Assembly: GCA_023213395.1 (NCBI GenBank)
Contig: CM041465.1
Span: 174,165,741 to 174,229,740, forward strand
Reading direction: 5' to 3'
Origin: Cycas panzhihuaensis
Taxonomy: Eukaryota; Cycadophyta
DNA: 64,000 nt
Part shown: in pieces, positions 24,831 to 45,219 of the stretch
How positions within the stretch are numbered: position 1 is the stretch's first letter
Layout of the letters: every line of letters starts with the position of its first letter
Translations under genes and position numbers: made by a program
The notes under the pieces: generated by a model
Databases searched by the model: none
Seen by the model: the letters and a program-made list of their open reading frames with translations, nothing else
Told to the model about the DNA's origin: nothing

Positions 24831-26717
24831 CCTCCTTCCTTGCTTCTTCTGGCCTATATATTCCTCTCTCCATTCATGTGTTGATCCTCCCTTTAGATGT
24901 CTCACCTCTACGTGATGAGTAGTCTCCTTTACAAGCCCAATGCTCCACTCTTCTTATTTATATTCGTTCAAGCTCCACCTCCTGGTCACCACCTATATTC
25001 AACATTATATCCCCTCCCAGTCACCCTTGATCACCATACTTTCCATTAATATATCTATAACCTCCCATTCAATGTGATTATCTAAAAATAAGAAGACCAA
25101 GTACATCGAGGTTACCATCGAGAAAACTATAAACCATTGTATTATGAATCTCTTTAGTACCACTAATCTACGTGGTATTAACAAAGAGAATGGATGGTGG
25201 CAATCCACCAAGAAGTTATCTCTTCCCTCTTGCCACTAGTCTTATAACTATTCTCCTAGTTTATATTCTTTAATTTTATTATTTTCTTAGTCCCTTGAAT
25301 CAATCAAGTTCATGTTGCATAGTATATATTATTTTACTCTCCTAAACTACCAATGTGTCTATCGCATGTTATCTTAGCAATTCTCTCCCTTTATCTATGT
25401 TCTTTTTTAATTCTTACTTCCTTCCTTTCACAACTTGTCTAATCTCCAATATCCATCCACCCTTTACTACCCATTTTTTTATGCATCTTGCAACTCAATC
25501 TCCTTGACAACCTTTCAACCCATCCCTATATTCCTATGTAATATCCTTCATTCCCCTTTGTCCTTCAACATCAATCTCTTAACCTTTGCCTATCCATGGT
25601 CTACTCTTACCTTCATGGAAATACCCCCACCATAGCTCTTTATCCTTTGAAAAGTTTGCTCATTTCCTTAAGGTGCAATCCCATGTAGCTATTGGGTTTC
25701 TATTTTTTAGTAACATAAGGTTCCATGTGCTATTCAAGAGCTCATTCATAAAATAAAATAGAATCTTGTCTATAATAACAAAGTAAAATGCTTAACTAAT
25801 TAAAGTTTTAGAAATAGCCAAAATAGGGGACTAAGATAAGCACTTACAATTTAGGTAAAATCTAGCCCATGTGGCAATATCTTTGCACCAATATGCACCC
25901 TCAGATAACTTGGGTGAGGACTCTCTCCACTCTCAAGGGTAGTGTAAACTCCCCTTTAAAAAAAAAAAAAAAAAAAATAGAAAAAGAAGAAACGTGGCAA
26001 ACAGATCAATTTTGCAAGTGTGTGGCAACTAACAGAATTTGAATTCAATTATATAAAGACTCCAGATAGAATATGTAATTGTCTTCATCGCATATAGCTA
26101 GTTCATTCCAATAGTTGTGAGTATTCCTGCATGTCGTGCAGTTGACCTATGTTTCATCCACTACAACTGTGATGGACTTTGTACTGGACAAAGTATTATT
26201 GTACAAGAAGATAACATTTTTACTACCTAAGCTAGAAAATATATTATATTATTTCGTAAATAATAAATAATAGCCAAATAATTTTATAAAAATTCTATAG
26301 TAAGCATGTAAGACGAGAAACACATGGTCTTTTAACTGTCATAGGGCTGCCTATTGATGCTTATAGACTATTTACAATCTACACTAGTATTAGTTACCAT
26401 TTTCCCCAAAAAAATCAAGACTTCATTATTGATACAGAGTAAAAGTGTGTTTTCTATATTTACATAGAATTGGTTTCTATGGGGTGGAGATTTTCACATA
26501 ACATGTAGTTGTGGAGGGAAATTTAGAAATGTATGGGATCACATTTATCCCTTTCAACTCTTGAAAAGTCTTAGTGCTACCATTAAGACTTTTAAGGAAG
26601 CCCCCCTCTATGGGACCACCACTTTGTTTTTTTTTATTTGTGATGTTTATTTTATTATTTTTTCTTTTTCTTTTTTTTTCCTTTACTATTGATTTTTCTT
26701 TTGATTTCATATTAATG

Positions 26718-26749
<32 letters not shown>

Positions 26750-26845
26750 TTTATGTTCTTTTTTTTAATATTTATATATTATTTTCTTTTCATTCTATTT
26801 AATTGATTATAAGTTTTAAGGGGGGAGAACTCCTGATCATCTTGT

Positions 26846-26869
26846 GGGTTAGGGGGTAGGGGGGAGGGG
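26846..26869 (+). other. G-quadruplex-forming motif
   Basis: Four G-runs (3, 5, 6 and 4 G) are separated by loops of 3, 2 and 1 bases within 24 nt, which satisfies the usual intramolecular G-quadruplex rule. It follows a GGGGGGAG tract at ~26819 and precedes two copies of an AAACCACCCCTTC segment (26871-26925). Confidence 0.7.
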
Positions 26870-27847
26870 TAAAACCACCCCTTCATTTACTTTTCTGAGG
26901 ATGGGAGAGGTGAAACCACCCCTTCTTTGCACTTCTTTTCCTTAATTTTAATTTTATTTTTATATTTTTGATATAGGAGGGGAAATTAAACACAGAGTTT
27001 CTAATAAAATAAACATCAAGAAGGCAACTTTTAAAAAATTAGTTTGATTATAAAACAACAAGTATTTTGCATTATTGCTATTTATGTTCTTCATTTTACA
27101 CGAAGGTAGGGAAGATGACACTAATTTGAGATCAAAACACCAAGCATTTTGGAAGATAATGGGGAGGATATCAGAAGTAAAAACATGAAATAAAGGGGTT
27201 GAAATTGACACTTTTTTACACTTAAGTCCACATTTATTAAAGAGGACTAGAAGTCTATTACTTTGTGTCCTTATTGTAGGATCAATTACCTATAAAGGAG
27301 AATCAAGTAGCAACTAACATGCATGATTAGAGACATCTTATTGCACATGATGAAGATGAAGTTCTCTCATACTTTACTTGATGATTGATGGTTCTTTTGT
27401 CCTAACATTCTATGGACTTATATATATTTTTATGGTATATCTTTGCAATGAAGAGGAATAAATTAATACTATTTTGTTGTTAATATCTAATAAAGGAAAT
27501 TAAGAAATTTAGAAGAGATCTTTAATATGAGGGTTTATAAGATTAATTTGATGCATCCATATAAAGGAAATGTTGAAGACAATGAAGGAAGATTATGAGA
27601 CTATGATTATAACATTCATGAGCATAGAAGAGAATCCCCAATCGCCATGAAGGATGTGTAGTTACTTGCTAAAGATTTAATGGATGAAGATTGTAAAGCA
27701 TGCTCATTGCTTACAAATTTTATAGGTAGCATTAAAGATCCAATACTCTCTATTCATAAGTTTTCAAAATGAGGACCAAAGATGCACACATCTATGGTGT
27801 TACTCTTATTTAATGAATGAAGAATCCATTATTGAAGTGAAAACATG

Positions 27848-27945
27848 TAAGGGATTTAGCCTAAGTGTATGAACTATAAAACCAAGAATGTTTAGTGGAA
27901 CTAAACATTTAGTGTTAGTTATGGGGTTCAAGCCTAAATCCCTTA
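27848..27945. repeat. 98-bp foldback (MITE-like hairpin)
   Basis: TAAGGGATTTAG (27848-27859) and CTAAATCCCTTA (27934-27945) are perfect 12-bp inverted ends. Near the apex ATGTTTAG and CTAAACAT form a second perfect 8-bp stem with a 5-base loop. The arms in between are partly complementary. It has no coding capacity. The ends do not match a MITE superfamily I can name. Confidence 0.5.
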
Positions 27946-29700
27946 AATATGGTTAATAGATCCATAACATATTAAACATTATTGATTTGTGCTTTATGTT
28001 GTCTACTATAGTGCATCTTTAATTAATAAAAAACTATTATTATTTGATAGTCATTATTTATGTAGTAAATGAATATGTGAAAGAAGAGATTATTACGTGT
28101 TTATGATATAATGATACATAAAAGGAATTTAATAGATTAACAGATCTCATAGCCCTTAAAATAATGTAGATTACTTTATATTTATAGTTCAAAAATATAT
28201 TACCAAATCCTAATTGATGAATTTATAAGGTGAATTTTTTCCTTTATTTTATAAAGTATATAGTAAATTTAATTAGATTTGATAAGCAGACGAAACCTAC
28301 ACAATCCCCTAGAGAATTTAATGGTTGGTTATATAGGAAAAAGATGTGATCAAGTACCAAATGATAAAGGTGTTTATATAATTTTTTTCCTCATTTCATT
28401 TTTGATATGACATGCTATTAGTTTTTTGAACATAACTTTTCTACATAAAGTTAAATTTTAATCTATCTAAATTGTTAGAAAGAAAACACAGAGATAGACA
28501 AAATAAGTGGTCATAAGGCATATTTTGGGTATTGTATCATCAAGATTTTAATTAATGAAATTGAGTAAGTAAAATTTGGCATGTCCATAAAGTCATCTTT
28601 TGATAAGTTTGAGGTATACTTTAGTATTTTTTGATGAATATTAAGATTCTTATATGTATATAGGCAAAAGAAGATATGTATAGCTCATTTATTATACATT
28701 TAAGACTTGTTTTCAAGTTTTTGAAGTATATATAAGAAGCATTTTGATGAGAGGAGAGAGATAATAACATATTTTGTATGTTGGAATAATAATCTTGATC
28801 CACTTAACTAAATAAACAAATTTAAGACATGCAAAGTTGATGGAAAGTTGAATCAATGATCACATAGTGTAAATGAATGAAGGACAATTTTGATACCATC
28901 TTAATATGTTTTAAAGAAAGTTATTAATGATAGAATATTACCTTACTATGTTTCCTAACTTAGTCCCTTTATATTAGAAGGTAAAAGAAAGTTGATTGAA
29001 TGAATGTCGATTGAAAGAATATTATTTAAGTTTGAATTATGAGAGTTGCCTTCATGGCATGAGACAAGGAAAGGTCTCATATATTATTTGAGAGAGATAT
29101 TAGTAATAATAATTGTGGTTTATCCATCAAATTAGGTTTCCAACTATTAAAAATTTTGACTAAAGATATGTTCTAGTTAAAACTCTGATAACCACATATA
29201 ATAAGTAGCATGAAAATTGTTATATATTACCTTATTATGAGAACTCTAATGGGAATTCATACTAAAACCAATAGAATGACATACATAGAGAGATACATGT
29301 ATCTAATTGACAATGCCATGTATACCTTAGATTTCCAACAACCATGGGTAATTGTAGCTTAGTCCTTAACACAAGTTTCTTGAGCCATAACTATCTTATG
29401 GCCTCTATATAGATGACTAGATTTTGCGTAACTAATATGATAGATCATGATCAAACTTGTGTTAAGGTGTGTTCTACATTGATTTCTAGCCTTTTATAAA
29501 TGAAATTCAGACAAATATGGTTATAGTAACTCTTTACAATGTGTTGACTCTATACATAAGGATAACTCATGTTATATAGGCAACAAATAAATACACTAAA
29601 CAATATAATAAGTATATCAAACAACTAATGAATTATAAAGATTAAAGACAAACAAATATCAGCAGTGAACAGATACAAACAACTACAAAAAATAGTAAAT

Positions 29701-37195
<7,495 letters not shown>

Positions 37196-37200
<5 letters not shown>

Positions 37201-37515
37201 AAAACATGCATATATTTATTCTAAACTATAAGATATTATTCATACACAACAAGTAAATAATAAAAAGCATAAGTACATAATATATAATATTTTATATGGA
37301 ATACTGTTTCAAGAAAAAGCTTACCACAAAATATTAATATATCACATTAATAAACATTAAATAAATTTATAATAGATTTCAAGGTTATTTATGATTCCAT
37401 AAGTGGTATATCCAACCTCATTGGTTGTAACCTTTTGTAATATTCACACCTTTTAGATTAACATTAACTAGACCACATTTAACATTAATCAAGTGGCTTT
37501 AGTATTAACTACGAT
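37196..37515 (-). repeat. 3' LTR of the copia element
   Basis: Collinear with 52343-52658: shared blocks include TTCTAAACTAT, AAGGTTATTTAT, CATTGGTTGT and ACATTTAACATTAAT (plus-strand reading). It lies between the polypurine tract at 37522-37535 and the microsatellite. The exact ends are blurred by mutation and by the adjoining AT repeat. Confidence 0.8.
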
Positions 37516-37599
37516 GCTAATATCCCCCCTTAATATAAATGTGGGGATTCTATCTATAGTCTAAAATTATCATTAATTAAAGCTTGAATTATCATTTTT

Positions 37600-40500
37600 T
37601 ATACATCTCATTTCAAGGATAACTACTCTTAGTCTAAATCTGTTATGAATCTTGGCAGGTTGATATTTAGTATGTGCTTGATAAACATATATATAAGCTA
37701 CTTCTTAGTTAGACAAAAGTCGACCTATAACTTCACTACTTTGATTTGTTAATGTATATAGTGATGTTAGATTTTAATGTGCTTCATATATGTATAAAAC
37801 TTTGGACTCTTTGATAAATAAATAGTGCTCTAATTATCAACAAAAATAATTGATGTGCTATAAGATACACCAATGTATCCAAAAGTCTGTACAACCATAC
37901 AACTTCTTTTACAGTTACTTTGAGTCCCTAATATTTTGTCTCTATAGAAGATAGTAGCATAATCTACTGTTTCTTTGATTGCCATCCTACAAATCCATTA
38001 TCAATGCCAAATACATATCCAACATTAGATTTCTAATCATGAGAGACTCCTCCTCAATCTAATTAGTATAGCCATAGAACTTTACATCTCCATCATAAAC
38101 CAAGATTAAGAGCTCCCTTCAAATATGTCAAAATTCACTTTGCTGCAACCCAATGTAGTTCTTGTAGATTTTACATATAAGAGGAGACTAATTTGATAAC
38201 ATAAATAATATCTAACTTAGTATGAGTCAAATAAATGAGACTCCCTATTAATTATCTACATAATGTTCCATCTATGATAGGTTATTTTATATTTTTTAAG
38301 AGCTCTGTGTCTCTAGCACAGTGTTTAAATAAGCTTGCAATCATTTATTTCAAATTTCACAAGTAGACTCTTCACATATTTTGTTTATAACACTTAAATT
38401 TTATCTTCCATCTACCTTACCTCAATGCTTAGGAAGTAATGCAAACCCTCGAGATCTATCATATCAAAGGTTACTTCTAAATTAAATTTTACTTATATAA
38501 TAGTCTTATTATAGTTTTTAGTAATGATCAAATCATCAATATATAATAAAACAGCTACTATTGAAGTTCCTTTGCTTTGAATATATAGATTTGGCTCTAG
38601 ATTTGTGGTAATAAATCTTTTTTCTTTTAATTTAGCATTGATCTTCACATACCAAGCACATGGTACTTATTTCAGGCCATAAAGTGACTTTTCACATGGC
38701 ACATAAGATGCTTATGTCATTCCTTAATAAAACCAAAAGGTTAGACCATGTATATTTCCTCTTTCAACTCTCCATTAAGGAAGGTTAATTTTACATCCAA
38801 TTGGTGTAGCTCCCAACTATATTTTATTGCTAGTGAAAGGATCAAATAGACTATCATCATCTTGGAGGCAAGTGTAAATGTCTCCTTATAATTGATCATT
38901 TTTTCTGCTTAAACCCTTATGTAATAAATCTCACTTTATACTTATCCACCTCTCTATCACAATAGAACTTAGTTTTATAGACCCACTTGCAACCAGTAAA
39001 GTTTTTCTTAAGAGGCAAAGGAATTAACTCCTACATTGTATTTTTGATAAGAGAACCAAATTCCTCCTTTATTGCAACCCTTTAATGAGGATCATCTTTT
39101 ACTTCATCATATGAAGCTAGGTATTAGGAGTTTATGGTGTTCGCCACTAGTGTTTGGCTGACATATTAGCTTCTTATTCTTTGTTCATTTATAAGATTAT
39201 ATAACATCACACTAGAATCTTCAATGGTTTTCCTAGTCCATAATAACATAGAAATGGCTAGTGTTATAAGTTCCTCTATGTGATTACTCTTTATTATTAC
39301 ATTCTCCATTTAATCCTTCTTCCCTCTAAATCACAACACCTAGTTCCTCATCCTTTACAGATGATGAAGCACCAACAAGAAATAGAAGTAGTGGGGGGTA
39401 AAAGAATTCTTCATACAACATCTTCTCAACATGATACATCATACACTCATCAAAATTTTTATTCTAACTAATAACAATTTTCTACCTATGGATCCCACAA
39501 TCTATAATCTTTGTTTTGATCAATATACCCCATAAATATATAATTTTAATTTTTGTGATCTAACTTTTTATGATTTTCATTTAGGATATATGCATATGCA
39601 ATGCACCTAAAGGTTTTCAAATGGTCAATGGTATATTTACAAATGATACATTTTTCTTTAGGGGTTATGCCATGAATTGTTTTTATTGATATCCTATTTA
39701 GGATATAGATAATAATCCTAACAACTTCTATGAAAATTTTAGGTGACAAGTTCTTCACATACACTATGTACCTTGTCATTTCTACCATGCTACCATGGTA
39801 TAATTCTTTCTTTTAGCAACATTATTTTGCAATGGGGTATATAAAATTAGGAATTCTTACTTCATACCATGATTTAAGCAAAATTGATTAAAAGCATGAT
39901 TATTATACTCCTTACTACTATAACTCCTTAAAATTTTTATTTTAATCTCACACTTATTCTTGACATATATCTTCCATTCATTAAAGCAATCCAACACTTT
40001 AGACTCATTCTTTAAGAAATATAACTAGGCCTTCCTAGCATAATCATCTACAAACACTAAAGTATAGTGAGCTCCAAATATAAAAGGATTTAGGAGAGGA
40101 CCCCTCAAATTAGAATGAATGGGCTCTAGTATCTCATCAGCTTTCCAAGCATGATCCTGGTCAAGATAATAATGGTGATGTTTCTCATACATGCACCCTT
40201 TATATATCCCCTCTAAACAAGAAATATGGGACAACCCTTCTACCATTTTCAATCAATTCATAAGTTTTATGCTTTTATAATTAAGGTATCTAAAGCATTC
40301 ATGCCATAGTTTACTCACATCATTTATGCTAGCTACAAAGGTATAGGTTCAATTTTAGGCTTGAAGCTTCTTAAACACCCTAAAATTATCCTTTATTTTT
40401 CTAGTAGCAATGCTAGAGAAACTTTGCTTCAAATCTTTAACTAGACATTTGTCTTTATAAAGCTCAACCTTCATACCTTACTTATATATCTCCTAAGTAG

Positions 40501-41350
40501 ATAAAAGATTCATCTTCATTTTAGGTATATAATACACACCTTTAAATTTATCTCTTATAAGTGAAATAATGCCAACACGCTCAATAGGAAATACACTTAT
40601 ATCTCCGAGAATTATTTATGCTTATTTAAGACCAGTATTCTGTGTTAAAGTTTTATTTTTAGAAAGAAATATATTTTTATACTCCTTAGTCCAAAATCTA
40701 GCAGTCTCTCTTATTTGACTCAAGTGGTAAAGTTGACACTTTTGTATGGTAAGGTTTAACACCTTTCCTTTCTCATTCTTACTTTGTGTTTGTCCTACAT
40801 TTTAAACCAATAATTCTTCTCTTTGTGGCCATCTTACTTGTAGTAAGTACACTTACTAATAAACTTCTTCTCCTAAGATATTTCTCCTATTTTTTTGTGT
40901 AGTCTTCCCTTCCTAAATACTATCTCCCATTTGTGCCTTTATGACTAAGGCTTAATTTGATTCAAAACCACTGAGTAGACTATGATGCTTCAACTTGGCA
41001 TACTCCACTAGAATTAGACCTTTTAACTTCTTAAACGATTCACTCTCTATTACTTCATCCCTTGTGTAGATGGTCTGAAAGGTTCCAAATATAGTTGGTA
41101 ATTTAAATATAATTAATACAAATAACAATGCATCATCAATTAAACCATACTTTCTCTCTTCTAATTTGTTCCTCAAATGTATTATTTTATTCAGGTGGGT
41201 GCTTATGTTACTTTCATCTTCCACTATTGTATTAACAAGCTCCATCATCAAAGCAACACAATAATTTATCTCTTTCTTTTCAAATGTCTCACATAAATTT
41301 GTTCAAATTTTATTTGGTTTATCTAAGTTATAGACTATGAACCTCTAGTC
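37600..41350 (-). pseudogene. Ty1/copia gag-pol, broken
   Basis: Domains in minus-strand order are as follows. Gag (41350-40952): LVNTIVEDES..THLNKI, DDALLFVLI. A zinc knuckle at about 40850-40795 keeps the first Cys and the His, but its second and last Cys are Tyr. Pre-integrase and integrase (40252-39546): GCMYEKHH, IHSNLRGP, FVDDYARK, then ILNR, PKEKCI and KTFRCIAYA. RT (39050-38250): GCKWVYKTKF, QLDVK.TFLNGEL and an intact YIDDLI at 38543-38532. RNase H (~38100-37650): DNGFVGWQSKK and a degraded SS.ETKY motif. The first integrase Asp is Asn (40109-40111). Stops are spread over the whole length. It would have encoded the particle protein and the copy-and-insert machinery of a Ty1/copia element. 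Confidence 0.85.
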
Positions 41351-42862
41351 TAGTGTCAAAGATAGTTTTTAATAGCCAATTAGCCATAAATTGTTTCTCC
41401 TCATAACAAACTCTCTCTTTCTCATCCAAGGGAATAATAAACAAATAGTTGATTTACTATTAAAACTAACTCCATATTAGCCTTTCACATATTGAAATTA
41501 TTTTTATTCAAAATAACTTAAGGTATTATCCTCTCTATCATGAGAAATAGGCTTACAAATAACTTGTTTTCTCTAAACTAGTTGATGTTTAGTCAACTGG
41601 ACAACTCCTAATATACTTTACAACCTTTGTTTACTAATAACTTTGCTAGAAAATATAAATTTTAGTAATTTTAATAGTAAAATTTAAGAACACTAACCTT
41701 GCATAGGCTTTAAGCTTTAATGCTTTTACACTCTCGACAAATGGTCTACCAAAACATACTTCAATCTTAAACATGGAAGAAATAGTAGTATTGGGGCTTA
41801 GTATGATAAGTCTAAATTACAAAGAAACCACACACTATTTTTTTTTCGCTTGAAACAATGAAATTTGAGTTGAAATCATTAAATATGATTGATCTAATGG
41901 CTTTCCCTTTATTTTAAACTAAGAATAAAAATACTACTAAAGAATATATACCTAATATAGGTGGTTGCTAACTCATCACTAATGCACCTTACAAATAAAT
42001 CATGTGACTTTAAAAAGTCATAAATAAAGTTATGGGAGAAATATTAAGGCTTTAAGCTCAATATATAACTTAACACACCTTAATTTTATATTTGGCAATG
42101 TAAATATATCCATGGGTGACCCCATAAAGGATGATGATTATTATGAGTAGGTGCATCTTTCCATGTATCCTCTTCTAACTAGATTTACTCAAATAGGCCT
42201 CTAATATCTATGAGAAGGTTTGTATACTTCCTCCAGATATCAAAAAATAAGGATTTGACTACCAATGAGCCTATAGATGATCCAACAAGTAAATATGATT
42301 TCTTTAAAGTTATCTAGTAATAAGCAATCAAGTTAGCACCCTTTACTAGCATCAAATACATCTATATAGTCTTTAAAATTATCCAACATCATTAATATGA
42401 TCTAAAAACCTCCTTGATTAGATTAAACCATGCCCATATTTAGTGTCAATTCATCTTTTAGTGATCAAGTACTAAATTTAATGCCCAATAACATTAGTTG
42501 ACCATCATATAGAGCCTAATGCTCTCAGATCATACCTAATACATCTTAACATTATTAGATCATCGTCAATTTTATCCCAAAAGGCATATCGAGTAGCCAA
42601 TACTTATAACCAATCCTAGATGGTTTCAACACAAGCCCAATATAGTTTGGATGATGACCAATATTAATTTCAGACCTTGAATACTAAAAAAATCTCATTG
42701 ATAGGTGAAACTGACCTCCTCAATCATCATTACACCACCATGTTACTCTTTTGGTTATTGGAGAAGATTAAAATTGTCAGAATAGGGCTTTATGATCATT
42801 ACTAAGTAACCTTTTATCTTAACACTTCCACCCAACCTTACCTTAATTGTATACTCCATTAA

Positions 42863-42874
42863 GCTCTAATACCA
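42863..42874 (-). other. Primer-binding site of the copia element
   Basis: The minus strand reads TGGTATTAGAGC, one C->T change from the initiator-Met PBS, directly next to the LTR end GCA at 42875-42877. Confidence 0.85.
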
Positions 42875-42885
42875 TGCGAAGAAAT

Positions 42886-45132
42886 TGTTTTACTAAAACC
42901 TAGCCCTTTGCTGACCTTCATCGCTTTTAATGAATTTCTTATATTGTTTTCTGAGAGGATAATTAATTTAGGCTTATTTTATATGCATTAGGCCATATTT
43001 TAATGAAATGTTATATTGATTTCTTTGATGATATATGTTGAATGATAACTATTGTATGATTATGCCATCACTTATCAATGACTAATAATTATGGCATTGA
43101 ACTTTTTTCTTTCATGATCATTTTAATTTAATTCTTCCTTTAGAACCATTTTTGTTTCAACTTTTGTCTTGATTTCACCCTTAATTTATCATTTTTAATC
43201 AATTATTAGGCTTGTTCTTATCATTTTCATCACTTTTGGGCCTTTTTCTTCATTAATTAAGTTATTTGTGCTTTAATTTATTAATAAAAATTATTTTTTG
43301 ACCTTTTTAATGAGTCATTTTTGCTTCGTGCTTTATGATATTTTGGCCTAATTGATCACATTTTTAGCCTATTTATCATGTTTTTGGCCCAATTTATTAC
43401 GTTTTTTGCCTAATTTATTATGTTTTTGGCCTATTTATCATATTTTTTTACTGTTATACATATAAAACTAACCTAGAATGCTAGAATTTTGCATGCTGCC
43501 ATCCAAATTTAATGCAAAATTATCTCTTTAATATCAAGAACAGATCCTAACTGTATTGTTATCTATCATTCAAATTTTGAGAGCTTAGCGATCAAGTTTT
43601 AAATAGCTTCTTTGAGATTTTTTAGAGATTTTTTAAGGTTTTCTATTGTTATGATTTGAAAGACTATTTTGGAGATAAAAAATGGTGAAATCAAGAGGAA
43701 ACTTTGATGCTTTGGTTGTTATTCCACTGATGCTCTAATTTTGATAGTTGGTTCTTCAAATTTATTAATCTTTATCAAGCTTTTTTTAGCTTTAAACTCC
43801 TTTGTCCTTGGTAAGATTTTTCCTCTTGAAAATTCTTGTGATTTTGCTACTCTTTGATCATTACTTATAATCTTTTTGTTCTTTTTGTTGGTATTTGTGG
43901 TATCTTTATACTCATTTTTTACCTTGAAAATTAAGTTGAAAGATATGCCCTTTATAGGACAAAAGGAGAGAAGACTAGTATGAAGAATGCTCATCTCTTC
44001 ACTCACAAAATAGCTTCTCTTTAAAGTATTTTGATCATATAGAATAGAGAAAGCTATTCTGAGGTAGGATTTTTCAAATAAGAAAGAAGTCATGGTATTG
44101 TTCTTGTTTAATTTCACTCTTTTGTTTATTCTTTTAATTCAAAAAGGAAATTTAAATTTAGGAATGAAACATGTTTGATTTGATTAGATCATATAAGGTT
44201 CAAGGATCCATTTGGTATCCAATAGACTCCAATTATAATAAAACCTCTTTATTCTTTAGCTTGTTGCTTGTTTGAGGATATGACTTGAATATTAATAGTT
44301 GCATACATTATTAATGATCTGAAAAATCATTTATAATAGTAGTAGTAAATCTTTAAAAATCTCTCTTTTCATTATAGAAGAATTATCTAAAAGAAATATA
44401 GCATGTAATTAGAATGAAAAGTCTCATATTAGCATTACATATTATTGGACTTTTTGATGATTTGCATGAATAGTTGCAAGTGGAGTTAGTTGTATTTTAT
44501 GATAGTTTCCTTTTTGGCAAAAAAAGATATGTGTTACATTCAAACGAGGTGGTTTCGTATTCTATTTTCAGTATGTTTCATCTCCAAAAAGAAAAATAAT
44601 AATAAAAGGTATAAAATGTTGTATGTATGTTTATCTTTCTTGCAGTTGTTTTAAAAGCGAGGTGGATAGACATTATAGCTTTATTGATCGTGCATGATTA
44701 CATTTCATTAAAAAAAAAAAAGACAGAAAGACAACAACAAACAAAACAAGAAGGAAGAAAATAAAAACCCTTTCTATTATTTAGCCCTTCTTCTCCATTC
44801 AAGTAAAACTCTAAAGGTTAAAAGAATAAGAGGAAAGGAATCCTTAGGAAAGACCCAAGAGACATTGTTAGCATAATCCAAACTTAGAACTCCTCCATTC
44901 AGTTGTGTAGGCTAGTAGATTCAATCACCCCCATATATCCTAGCCTTTTGTTGCCTCATTCATTCACATCCTTATTAAATGACACAATCAAGTGGAGACT
45001 CCTTCTTAGGAGTTGGATAAAGGTGGTCACTTAGGTCCTCTTAGACTTTATATCTCCTAGTCTAGATTTGAAACAAAAGAAATATTCCATAGGTTTAGAG
45101 ATATTTAGTTTAGGTCCACTCGAGATTCACCA
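42886..45132 (+). repeat. 5' LTR of the Tat-like element
   Basis: It begins TGTTTTACTAAAACC and ends TTCACCA. It is homologous along its length to 50024-52342. Relative to that copy it lacks about 125 bp present at roughly 51137-51262 and carries a few small extra pieces (near 44165). It contains repeated phrases such as TTTTTGGCCTAATT near 43340-43440 and a 132-codon chance frame on the minus strand (43719-44117). Confidence 0.9.
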
Positions 45133-45138
45133 TATTTT

Positions 45139-45157
45139 TGGTGACCATACTGGGGAT
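45139..45157 (+). other. Primer-binding site of the Tat-like element
   Basis: TGGTGACCATACTGGGGAT starts six bases after the LTR end. The form TGG(N)GACC...GGGGA is typical of Tat/Ogre-group PBSs; I cannot assign the tRNA from the sequence alone. Confidence 0.6.
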
Positions 45158-45219
45158 TACCATTTGTTTTCTTGTTTAAGGTGACAAAAATTACACCCCA
45201 TTCTTAACATAGAAATCTG

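Larger units (their letters stand above)
24831..29700. other. Unresolved AT-rich DNA with simple repeats
   Basis: Apart from the items listed separately, I see no gene. A minus-strand open frame at 25005-25211 and a plus-strand one at 25435-25635 have no recognisable motifs. A poly-A run of 20 (25958-25977) could be the tail of a retroposon, preceded by unremarkable sequence. A short (AT)15 run lies at 26719-26748. Confidence 0.35.

Noticed and set aside
24697-24915. Plus-strand open frame of 72 codons
   Set aside because: It is antisense to the MLO-like fragment, which has recognisable family motifs.
43719-44117. 132-codon minus-strand frame, possible gene
   Set aside because: It lies wholly within the 5' LTR of the Tat-like element, has no recognisable domain, and I saw no comparable frame in the homologous part of the 3' LTR.
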